Source of the DNA: Kingella negevensis
Lineage (GTDB): Bacteria > Pseudomonadota > Gammaproteobacteria > Burkholderiales > Neisseriaceae
DNA: 64,000 bases
NCBI RefSeq assembly: GCF_030177895.1
Contig: NZ_CP123448.1
Coordinates: 1,674,001 to 1,738,000, forward strand
Direction: 5' to 3'
Every line of letters begins with the position of its first letter. The stretch's first letter is position 1. The notes under the pieces are model-generated. The model saw only the letters and a program-made list of their open reading frames with translations, did not search any database and was not told the DNA's origin. Below, in pieces: positions 27,097 through 35,639 of this stretch. Made by a program: the position numbers and the translations under genes.

Positions 27097-30000
27097 TGAG
27101 TGTGAAGTGAAGGCAGTCATTGACCTCATAAAATCCTTGATTTAGAATAATAAGATTATCTATTTTTTTTAATAAATCTCTAAAAATCAAGGAACTAAAA
27201 TCATGAACAAAACCCTCTATCGCGTCATCTTCAACTCTTGTCGCGGTTGCCTGATGGTTGTTGCAGAGAATGTGAAGCGCGAGGGTAAAAGCTGTGCCGA
27301 TAGTGGTTCAGGCAGCGTTCATGTGAAATCTGTTCCTTTTGGTACTGCTCATGCACCTATTCGTTGTTCAAATCTCTTTTCTTTTTCCTTATTAGGCTTT
27401 TGTTTATGTTTGGCGTTGGGTACAGCCAATATTGCTTTTGCTGATGGCATTGTCGCCGATAAAGCTGCCCCTAAAAGCCAACAAGCCACGATTTTGCAAA
27501 CAGGTAACGGCACACCGCAAGTCAATATTCAAACCCCTACTTTGGCAGGGGTTTCTGTTAATCAATACGTCCAGTTTGATGTGGGTAATCGTGGGGCGAT
27601 TTTAAACAACAGTCGCAGCAACACTCAAACACAGCTAGGTGGCTGGATTCAAGGCAATCCTTGGTTAGCAACTGGCGAAGCGCGGGTGATTGTGAATCAA
27701 GTGAATTCTGCTCATTCTTCACAACTGAATGGCTATATTGAAGTGGGTGGACGACGTGCAGAAGTCGTTATCGCCAATCCAGCAGGGATTGCAGTCAATG
27801 GTGGTGGTTTTATCAATGCTTCTCGTGCCACTTTGACGACAGGTGCGCCACAATATCAAGCAGGTGCATTAACAGGCTTTCAGGTTCGTTCAGGTCATGT
27901 TGCGATTACAGGACAAGGTTTAGACGCACGCGATGCGGATTACACACGCATACTCAGTGAACATGCCAAAATTGATGCACCCATATGGGGACAAGATATT
28001 CGTGTTATCGCGGGACAAAATGATGTGGCCGCAATGGGTGATGCACATTCGCCTATTCCCAATAATGCTGCTGCCCATACATCTAACAATACAGCCAACA
28101 ACGGCACACATATCCCTTTATTTGCGATTGATACCGGCACATTAGGCGGTATGTATGCCAACAAAATCACCTTAATCAGTACAGCAGAACAAGCAGGCAT
28201 TCGCAATCAAGGGCAGCTATTTGCTTCGGCGGGCAATGTTGCCCTAGATGCCAATGGTCAGTTAATCAATAATGGTACGATTGCCGCTACCAATGCACAA
28301 GATACGAATAATACAGCGGAACACAAAATCCATATCCACAGTCAAGCTATTGAAAACAGCGGTACGATTGCCTCGCAACAAGGCAGTCAAATTCACAGTC
28401 AATCGATTCAAAACACGGGCACATTATTGTCATCAGGTGAATTATTGATTCACAATTCAGGCAACCTGAAAAATGAGACCACCGGCACACTTGAAGCTGC
28501 TCGCTTAGCCATTCAGACCGATACACTCACTAATCAAGGCAAACTCTCGCAAACAGGTTCACAAAAACTGCATATTGAAGCGACTGGGGCATTGAGCAAC
28601 AGTGGCAAAATTGGTTTACCCGAAAACACCGCAAATAACAAAACCAGTCACGGTGGTACAGGCAATAGTCCCACACAAACGAATACCCCCAGCAGCGCGA
28701 CAGGTTCAGGCAGCACGCATATTCAACCTAATACAGGTCATGCAGGCAATACTGTTACGCCGACTCAACTGGCAGAAGGCATGATTCAAACCAAAGGTGA
28801 GTTCAATCATTCAGGCAGCCTGAATGCCAATGGCGGTGTGGATTTGACTGCAAAAAGTGGTTTGACTAATACAGCTGAATTGAATGTGAACCGGTTAGTG
28901 GTATCGGGAGAGGTATTGGGCAACACAAACGCCAAAATTACCGCACAAACAACAGATATTCACACCGACACCGTTCATAATCAGCAAGGTGAATTCACTG
29001 CCGTTCAACAGTTAAATATTACGGCGCATCAATTAGACAACCGCGCAGGTAAATTGCAATCGGTAAACGATGCGGATTTAGCAGTTTCAGGCAGCCTGAA
29101 TAATCAAGGAGGCGAGATTGCAGCAAATCATGCTTTGAATATTCACGATAATCAAGCGAAAACACTGCGGATTGACAATACAGACGGCAAGATTGTAGCG
29201 AAAGATGTTTCGTTGCAAAGCAAATCGCTGAACAATCAGGGTAATCTGGCTGCTGGAAATCAATTGTCCATTGATTTAAAAGATGACTTTACCATTGAAC
29301 GCGATTTAACGGCTGGCAATCAGTTAAACATCAACACACAAGGCAGCCTGAATAATACGCACCATGTAACAGCTGGCGGGGCAGTTACATTGCGAGCAGA
29401 ACACAATGTGACCAATCTCGGATTGGTGAACAGCAATGGTTTGACACGCGTACAGGCAAGTCAACAATTGCTGAATATTGGCATGGGTAAAATTTACGGC
29501 AACCATGTAGCATTAGCTAGCGATAGTGTGGTCAATCGAGAAGAGAACGGCAAAGCGGCGGTAGTGGCAGCTCGGGAGCGTTTGGATATTGGGGCACGAG
29601 AAATTGTGAATCAAGAAGCGTCAGTATTGTCTAGTGAAGGCGATTTAGGGATTGGAGGCAGTCTGAATGCAGAGCATAAAGCCACAGGTTTAGCAGACAG
29701 TTTAATCAATGGTAGTGCACGAATTGAAGCGCAAGGTAATGGCAGCATTGCGGTTAGAGATTTGAGGAATTTGAATAATCATTTTAAAACGGAAGAATAT
29801 TTAGCTAACAGCCGCCATGTTGTTGCTTATGGATATGCAAATAGTACGACTCGTTATATAGATGGTGTAGATGGAAGAGAGGATAAGCATAGAACAAACT
29901 TTCATTTCCATCTCAATGATGGCACAACAGCCATCAGTATTCACGGTAAGCAAACCAAAATCGTTGTTCGTGAAGAATATGATGAATTAACCTATAAAGA

Positions 30001-33000
30001 AAAAATTGTTGAAGGCAGTAATCGTCCAGCCAGTATTGTCCTTAGTGGCTCACTCAATATACATGGAGATAAATGGTTAAATGAAAATAGCCATATCATA
30101 GCAGGAGAAAATACAGTAGGAAATAATAATCAACTTATTGAAAATAAAGAATCATTAGGCAATCAACGCATTGAAAAGCATAATGCTAAAGCTGAATTGA
30201 ACTCGTACAATAGAGGTGGTAAAGCACACACAGGAAAACGCAGAATTCGTTTTGATGTAGCAACAGGGTTTGATGCTGCTCCTAAATTAAGCACTTATCA
30301 TTTTGCTGATGATATTGTCGTTTTTAAACAAAACACAGCAATAGGCGTAAACCAACAAACTGCCGATAAGTTACCCCATGCAAGCATCACAACAGGCAAT
30401 ATTAAAACCCTAAATAACAATACGATAACGCTACCCACCAACAGTCTCTACACCATCAACCCCAACCATTCAGGTCCTTTGGTTGAGACCGACCCTACCT
30501 TTGCGAATTATCGGCAATGGCTAGGCAGCGACTATATGCTGGCTGCCTTAAAAAACGACCCGAACAATATGCATAAACGCTTGGGTGATGGCTATTACGA
30601 GCAAAAGCTGGTTAATGAACAAATCAACCGTTTAACAGGTTATCGCCGTTTAGATGGCTATACCAATGACGAAGAGCAATTCAAAGCCTTAATGCAAAAT
30701 GGCATTACGGCAGCGCAAGAATTAGGTTTGAGTCTAGGGGTTTCCTTGTCTGCCCAGCAAGTTGCACGCTTAACTTCTGACATTGTTTGGTTAGAAACAC
30801 AAACAGTGACACTGCCTAATGGTTCAGTGCAAACAGTGTTTGTACCCAAAGTTTATGTGGTGGCCAAAAAAGGCGATTTAGACGTTTCAGGCAGCCTCAT
30901 CAGCGCAGACAAAATTCATTTGAATATCAGCAATGGCACTTTGCAAAATACAGGCACGATTGGCGTACGTCAAATTGCAGCGATTAATGCCAAAGACATT
31001 GAGCATTCAGGGCATTTGCAAGCAGATAAGATTGGTTTGCAAGCAACGAATCATATTGATTTTAATGGCGGCACAGCAGTTTCTGGCAGCCTGTTTCAAG
31101 CGAATGCAAACAACATCAATTTGAACAGCACCACCAGCACATCAGGCGACAAACGCAATGGCAATACAGTATTTGACCGTGTAGCGGCAGTGTATGTAGA
31201 AGGCGATGCACAGGGTAATGGCACATTGAGTTTACACGCAAAAAATGATGTCAATCTGCATGCTGCCCAGTTGAGCAATGCCGCCAGCAATGGCACAACG
31301 CACATCATCGCGCAAAATAATTTAAATATCAGCACAGTTCGCACAGAAAATCACGAAACGTATAGCGAATTAAGCGATAAAAATCATCGCCATGTTCATC
31401 AAACGGCAGAAATGGGCAGTCAAATCCAAACGCAAAGCAATGTGGTTTTGGCATCGGGCAATGATTTAAACATTCGTCAAGGCGACATCAACAGCGCCAA
31501 TGGCACGGTTGCTTTGTCCGCAAAAAACAATGTTTCCATCCAAGAAGGACGGCAAACATTGGCTATGGACGTATCGGTGTACAGCAAATCTCGTGGTGTA
31601 TTGTCCAGCACGAAGACATTAGACCAATTTCAGTTGAATCACGATGAAGCGGTTGGCAGCACAATTACAGCGAAACAAATTTCTGTTTCTGCTGGAAAAG
31701 ACGTTGCCATTCGTGGCTCAAACGTCATTTCTGATGAAGAAACACAAATTGTTGCAGCAGAAAATGTTTCATTAACAGCAGCACAAAATCATTACCGCGA
31801 CAATGAATTTCATCAAACCAAAAAATCAGGTTTAATGAGTTCAGGTGGCATCGGCTTTGCCATCGGCAGCAAAAAAACCACCGATGACACCGACAGCACC
31901 AGCCTTACCCACACAGGCAGCACCGTAGGTAGCATCAAAGGCGATACCACCATTGTTGCAGGCAAACACTACGAACAAATCGGCAGTACTGTATCCAGCC
32001 CAGAAGGTAACAACACCATTCATGCCCAAAGCATAGACATTCGTGCAGCACAAAACAAGAGACAAAACGACCACATTCATATCCAAGAACAAAAAGGCTT
32101 AACCGTTGCCCTTAATGTCCCTATTGTACAAGCAGCACAAAGCATGGTTCAGACAGCCCAAACCGTTGGCAAAAGCAAAAACGACCGCGTTAATGCCATG
32201 GCAGCGGTCAATGCAGGCTGGCAAGCCTATCAAACAGGTAAGAGTGCACAAAACTTAGCCAGCAACCCTAAAAAAGCAGCAGCAGAAGTCAGCATTTCCA
32301 TAACCTACGGCGAACAGCAAAACCGACAAACCACCCAAGTTCAAGCAAGCCAAGCCCAAGCGAGTCAAATTCAAGCAGGTAGTAAAACCACATTAATCGC
32401 CACAGGCGCAGCAGAACAATCCAACATCAACATAACAGGTTCAGATGTTGCAGGTAAAGCAGGCACCACCCTGATTGCCGATAACGACATCACACTCCAA
32501 TCCGCCGAACAAAGCAGCAGAGAACGCAGCAACAACAAAAGCAGCGGCTGGAACGCAGGAGTTGCCGTATCATTCGGACAAGGAGGCTGGTCATTAGGCG
32601 TTACCGCAGGTGGCAATATAGGCAAGGGACATGGCAATGGCGACAGCCTCACCCACCGCCACAGCCATATTGGCGACAAAGGCAGCCAAACCCTTATCCA
32701 AAGCAGAGGCAACACCACCATCAAAGGCGCCCAAGTCATTGGCAAAGGCGTACAAGTTAATGCCAAAGACCTAAGCATTCAAAGCGTACAAGATAGCGAA
32801 ACCTATCAAAGCAAACAACAAAACGCCAGTGCACAAGTGACCGTAGGCTATGGAGCCAGTGCAAGTGGCAATTACAGCCAAAGCAGAATCAACGCCGAGC
32901 ACCAAAGCGTCAGCGCACAAAGCGGCATTTACGCAGGCGATGAGGGCTATCAAGTGAATGTGAAACAACACACCCAACTTGATGGCGGCATTATCACGTC

Positions 33001-33431
33001 CAGCCAAAGCGCAGAAGACAAAGGCAAAAACCGATTCATCACAGGCACACTGACGACAAGCGACATCAAAAACCACAGCCGATACGAAGGCGAAAGTTTC
33101 GGCTTAGGTGCCAGCGCAACGATCAGCGGTAAAACACTGGGGCAAGGAGAACAAAATAAATCACAAGACAGCCACTTAAAAAGCGAAGCGGATAAAAACG
33201 GCGCAAGTTCATCAGTGGGTTACGGCAGAGACAGCGACAAACAAAGCAGCATCACAAAAAGCGGCATCAACACCCAAAATATCCGCATTACAGATGAAGA
33301 CAAACAAATCCAACTGACGGGCAAAACAGCAGAAGAAACCAAAGCCCAAATCCATACCGACACCACAACGCAAACCGCCCAAGAGCTTTCAGGCAGCCTG
33401 AAAAACGTATTTGACAAAGAAGCGGTGCAAA
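25353..33431 (+). repeat. 8.08-kb direct repeat, unit 1
   Basis: From within the tpsB signal-peptide codons to TpsA codon about 2076. Offset to unit 2 (35711-43789) is a constant 10358 bp, and the translated proteins show no difference. Divergence begins immediately after GCGGTGCAAA. Confidence 0.93.
27134..27193 (+). promoter_or_regulatory. Possible RNA hairpin masking the tpsA-1 ribosome-binding site
   Basis: TCCTTGATTT (27134-27143) is the exact complement of AAATCAAGGA (27184-27193), which contains the tpsA Shine-Dalgarno AAGGA 9 bases before the ATG. The 40-base loop is AT-rich. The same arrangement precedes tpsA-2. Confidence 0.45.
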
Positions 33432-34729
33432 GTGAACTGGATTTGCAAAGAACCGTTAGCCAAAGTTTTAATCAAAACGTTCAGGCTGCCAATACCGAAA
33501 TTAATAAACACCTAGACGAATTAAAGGAAAAACTAGACGACTCAAAAATTAGTGCAACAGAAAAGGCCGATATAGAAGGCAAAATCAACAATTGGCAACG
33601 AGGAAAAGTGCTACTCAACAGCATTGCCGCGGGCTTAAGTGCGCCGATTCAAAGCACAACAGGTATGGTTGCAGCGACTGCATCGCCAGCATTGTCATAT
33701 GAAATTGGACAACACTTTAAAGAAAAAGACGCAGAAGGAACGAGCGCGCATATCCTTGCCCATGCGGTATTGGGAGCGGCTGTTGCAGCGGCAGGAGACA
33801 ATAAGGCCCTAGCAGGAGCATTGAGTGCAGGTGGAGCGGAGGCTGCTGCGCCTTATATTAGCAAATGGTTATACGACAAAGAAAAAGGCAGCGACTTAAC
33901 AGCAGAAGAGAAAGAAACTGTAACAGCGATTACAAACTTATTGGGAACGGCTACAGGTGCAGCAGTCGGCAACAGCGCAACAGATGCAGCGCAAGGCAGC
34001 CTGAATGCGCAAAGTGCGGTGGAGAATAATAGCCTTTATGTTGATAAAAATGGGGTAGTTATCCGTAATATTCCTAATGATGACTACAATATCTATCAAT
34101 ATGATTATGTTTGCTCCCCTATTGCTGGAAATAATTGTCCTAATTTGACAGACTTTGATGAATTGTATAATTCACCCAAAAAAGTTGTAGGTCAAGTAAT
34201 GTGGCAGGACTCATTTACTAGTCCAGAATCAGGGAAATCTTTTGGTATCATACATTTTAGGGAAAATATAGAACCATATATCTATCAACTTAATGATAAA
34301 GCATGGGGTCAATGGGATACTACTGTTGCTAGAAAAAGTCTTCCAGGAGGAGAATACGATATAAAAAGCAATTATCCTGGTGCTGGTTCATATCATGGAT
34401 TTTTATTTCAGGGTAAATATATTTCATTGAGAGATGCTGGAAATATCTTAGCAGGTATGAATGCTGCTGTTAATGGAAAAACTTTTGATGAATTTCAACA
34501 AGCCAGTGGAGCATTACAACAGGGTGGTAAGACAGGAGTTTTATTAAATGTGTTTACTGGTAAAACTTATGGTTCTGCTCCTATGTATGGTGAATTACCG
34601 TATCAATACTATAAAAGTAAATATGGTTACGACTTAGGACGACAAAGAATATGGATAAAAGATAACATAAAATATATAGTTCCTAATAATATACCAAGTA
34701 TTGGAGAGATATTTAATGGAATTCGTTAA
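27203..34729 (+). CDS. tpsA: TpsA/CdiA-type contact-dependent inhibition toxin, complete copy
   Basis: 2508 residues. It opens with an extended signal peptide region (MNKTLYRVIFNSCRGCLMVV) and a signal peptide ending NIAFA. The TPS/haemagglutination-activity domain that pairs with TpsB covers about residues 80-260 (GGWIQGNPWL, RRAEVVIANPAGIAVNGGG). Filamentous-haemagglutinin repeats follow (many N-x-G-x-L and GSLNN units, several carrying in-frame uptake words, GSLN). The pre-toxin region has AEEKETVTAITNLLGTATGA and VENN at about 2273-2276. The last about 232 residues are the variable toxin: YVCSPIAGNNCPN, SFGIIHFRENIEPYIYQL, YHGFLFQGKYISLRDAGN, GKTYGSAPMYGELPYQYY. I do not recognise this toxin with confidence. 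Delivered to neighbouring cells by contact; the downstream membrane protein is the likely immunity partner. Confidence 0.94.
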   Translation: MNKTLYRVIFNSCRGCLMVVAENVKREGKSCADSGSGSVHVKSVPFGTAHAPIRCSNLFSFSLLGFCLCLALGTANIAFADGIVADKAAPKSQQATILQTGNGTPQVNIQTPTLAGVSVNQYVQFDVGNRGAILNNSRSNTQTQLGGWIQGNPWLATGEARVIVNQVNSAHSSQLNGYIEVGGRRAEVVIANPAGIAVNGGGFINASRATLTTGAPQYQAGALTGFQVRSGHVAITGQGLDARDADYTRILSEHAKIDAPIWGQDIRVIAGQNDVAAMGDAHSPIPNNAAAHTSNNTANNGTHIPLFAIDTGTLGGMYANKITLISTAEQAGIRNQGQLFASAGNVALDANGQLINNGTIAATNAQDTNNTAEHKIHIHSQAIENSGTIASQQGSQIHSQSIQNTGTLLSSGELLIHNSGNLKNETTGTLEAARLAIQTDTLTNQGKLSQTGSQKLHIEATGALSNSGKIGLPENTANNKTSHGGTGNSPTQTNTPSSATGSGSTHIQPNTGHAGNTVTPTQLAEGMIQTKGEFNHSGSLNANGGVDLTAKSGLTNTAELNVNRLVVSGEVLGNTNAKITAQTTDIHTDTVHNQQGEFTAVQQLNITAHQLDNRAGKLQSVNDADLAVSGSLNNQGGEIAANHALNIHDNQAKTLRIDNTDGKIVAKDVSLQSKSLNNQGNLAAGNQLSIDLKDDFTIERDLTAGNQLNINTQGSLNNTHHVTAGGAVTLRAEHNVTNLGLVNSNGLTRVQASQQLLNIGMGKIYGNHVALASDSVVNREENGKAAVVAARERLDIGAREIVNQEASVLSSEGDLGIGGSLNAEHKATGLADSLINGSARIEAQGNGSIAVRDLRNLNNHFKTEEYLANSRHVVAYGYANSTTRYIDGVDGREDKHRTNFHFHLNDGTTAISIHGKQTKIVVREEYDELTYKEKIVEGSNRPASIVLSGSLNIHGDKWLNENSHIIAGENTVGNNNQLIENKESLGNQRIEKHNAKAELNSYNRGGKAHTGKRRIRFDVATGFDAAPKLSTYHFADDIVVFKQNTAIGVNQQTADKLPHASITTGNIKTLNNNTITLPTNSLYTINPNHSGPLVETDPTFANYRQWLGSDYMLAALKNDPNNMHKRLGDGYYEQKLVNEQINRLTGYRRLDGYTNDEEQFKALMQNGITAAQELGLSLGVSLSAQQVARLTSDIVWLETQTVTLPNGSVQTVFVPKVYVVAKKGDLDVSGSLISADKIHLNISNGTLQNTGTIGVRQIAAINAKDIEHSGHLQADKIGLQATNHIDFNGGTAVSGSLFQANANNINLNSTTSTSGDKRNGNTVFDRVAAVYVEGDAQGNGTLSLHAKNDVNLHAAQLSNAASNGTTHIIAQNNLNISTVRTENHETYSELSDKNHRHVHQTAEMGSQIQTQSNVVLASGNDLNIRQGDINSANGTVALSAKNNVSIQEGRQTLAMDVSVYSKSRGVLSSTKTLDQFQLNHDEAVGSTITAKQISVSAGKDVAIRGSNVISDEETQIVAAENVSLTAAQNHYRDNEFHQTKKSGLMSSGGIGFAIGSKKTTDDTDSTSLTHTGSTVGSIKGDTTIVAGKHYEQIGSTVSSPEGNNTIHAQSIDIRAAQNKRQNDHIHIQEQKGLTVALNVPIVQAAQSMVQTAQTVGKSKNDRVNAMAAVNAGWQAYQTGKSAQNLASNPKKAAAEVSISITYGEQQNRQTTQVQASQAQASQIQAGSKTTLIATGAAEQSNINITGSDVAGKAGTTLIADNDITLQSAEQSSRERSNNKSSGWNAGVAVSFGQGGWSLGVTAGGNIGKGHGNGDSLTHRHSHIGDKGSQTLIQSRGNTTIKGAQVIGKGVQVNAKDLSIQSVQDSETYQSKQQNASAQVTVGYGASASGNYSQSRINAEHQSVSAQSGIYAGDEGYQVNVKQHTQLDGGIITSSQSAEDKGKNRFITGTLTTSDIKNHSRYEGESFGLGASATISGKTLGQGEQNKSQDSHLKSEADKNGASSSVGYGRDSDKQSSITKSGINTQNIRITDEDKQIQLTGKTAEETKAQIHTDTTTQTAQELSGSLKNVFDKEAVQSELDLQRTVSQSFNQNVQAANTEINKHLDELKEKLDDSKISATEKADIEGKINNWQRGKVLLNSIAAGLSAPIQSTTGMVAATASPALSYEIGQHFKEKDAEGTSAHILAHAVLGAAVAAAGDNKALAGALSAGGAEAAAPYISKWLYDKEKGSDLTAEEKETVTAITNLLGTATGAAVGNSATDAAQGSLNAQSAVENNSLYVDKNGVVIRNIPNDDYNIYQYDYVCSPIAGNNCPNLTDFDELYNSPKKVVGQVMWQDSFTSPESGKSFGIIHFRENIEPYIYQLNDKAWGQWDTTVARKSLPGGEYDIKSNYPGAGSYHGFLFQGKYISLRDAGNILAGMNAAVNGKTFDEFQQASGALQQGGKTGVLLNVFTGKTYGSAPMYGELPYQYYKSKYGYDLGRQRIWIKDNIKYIVPNNIPSIGEIFNGIR

Positions 34730-35243
34730 TAATTTAGTCATTTTTTCCTCTTTATTACTAATACTTATTCCGATATTTCTTGCAATATACGGTATATACC
34801 ATACGATATGGTATCGTAAAACATGTATCCTAAAAATGAGTTTTACATTATTGGTGATAATATTTTGCAGTATGTATTATATATATTGCCGTTATCTTGA
34901 CCAACAAAAACTGGCTCATTATTGCATAGATGGACAATGTATTTCTATTGTTCATCTATGCAAAGATTGTGGTATAAATTCTCCTACATATGCGAGAATT
35001 TACACAGGAAAAATATTGTTTAGATTTCAAACAAAAGCGAAAAATTATGCTGAATTACTTATGGAAGATGATATATTAATTAGTAAAAAAACTTTGGGAA
35101 ATAAATTTATCATTTATGGGTCTTTACCTGTAATGAACGGTAAATTAGATAATATTGAAATAAAAGAAGCAGCTGGTTATATAAATAGAGACGGTATTGA
35201 TTATATTGTCTCAAAAAAATTAAAATTCAGGTATTTATATTAA
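34716..35243 (+). CDS. Probable immunity protein for TpsA-1, integral membrane
   Basis: 175 residues from the ATG at 34716, preceded by GGAGAG; it overlaps the end of tpsA by 14 bases, as is usual for toxin/immunity pairs. Two N-terminal membrane helices (about residues 6-28 and 38-57, NLVIFSSLLLILIPIFLAIY and SFTLLVIIFCSMYYIYC) precede a soluble domain with several cysteines (HYCIDGQC, LCKDCG). No family recognised. The very low GC contrasts with the tpsA body, a sign that toxin end and immunity gene move together. A membrane location hints that the toxin may act at or enter through the inner membrane (inference). Confidence 0.75.
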   Translation: MEFVNNLVIFSSLLLILIPIFLAIYGIYHTIWYRKTCILKMSFTLLVIIFCSMYYIYCRYLDQQKLAHYCIDGQCISIVHLCKDCGINSPTYARIYTGKILFRFQTKAKNYAELLMEDDILISKKTLGNKFIIYGSLPVMNGKLDNIEIKEAAGYINRDGIDYIVSKKLKFRYLY

Positions 35244-35396
35244 TTGTGATTATCCTGAATCACTAGAAAGCATAGCGTGAACACTCGTTGTCCGTGCAAC
35301 ATAACCACAGCACCCTTAACTCCTTTTCAGGCTGTCTATCATCATAAATATCTTTTTTTGGTTTTTGATATAAATATAACTTTGTATCAAACCGAC

Positions 35397-35585
35397 CGCC
35401 ATTTGCGCAACAACAGCGATTGGAACTGTGGCGACAATATTTGGCTGATTCAATGGTTTGCGCCATTGGGACACAGCCATCAAATGCGCTCAGCTGTGCG
35501 CCAGTTATTTCCTAATACGACTGTACGTGCCTTATATCATAAAGGCTCGGATAAGGGTTTGAGAATTTTAACTTTTAAAACTTGA
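35397..35585 (+). pseudogene. C-terminal fragment of a HlyC-like toxin-activating acyltransferase
   Basis: The last 62 codons of an open frame read DWNCGDNIWLIQWFAPLGHS, HQMRSAVRQLFPNTTVRALYH and GLRILTFKT. This matches the C-terminal part of the HlyC/RTX lysine acyltransferase family (DW.SGD.LW.IDWIAPFG ... FP). The catalytic His lies in the missing N-terminal half; the upstream codons of the frame (from 35277) do not look like HlyC. Acyltransferase genes accompany tpsB/tpsA-type CDI loci in some bacteria, so this is probably what is left of an upstream member of the second tps operon. The rest of 35244-35396 holds one uptake word and nothing else recognisable. Confidence 0.72.
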
Positions 35586-35639
35586 TGCAATCGTGTATTG
35601 AATGCCTATTGATGATTTTATTGATTTTGCGACCACACC

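Noticed and set aside
28300..33400. Candidate CRISPR-like repeats in tpsA
   Set aside because: The recurring units are degenerate coding repeats and uptake words in frame, without regular spacers.
35263..35466. Small minus-strand frame upstream of tpsB-2
   Set aside because: Overlaps the HlyC-like remnant on the other strand, which has clear family motifs; no ribosome-binding site.
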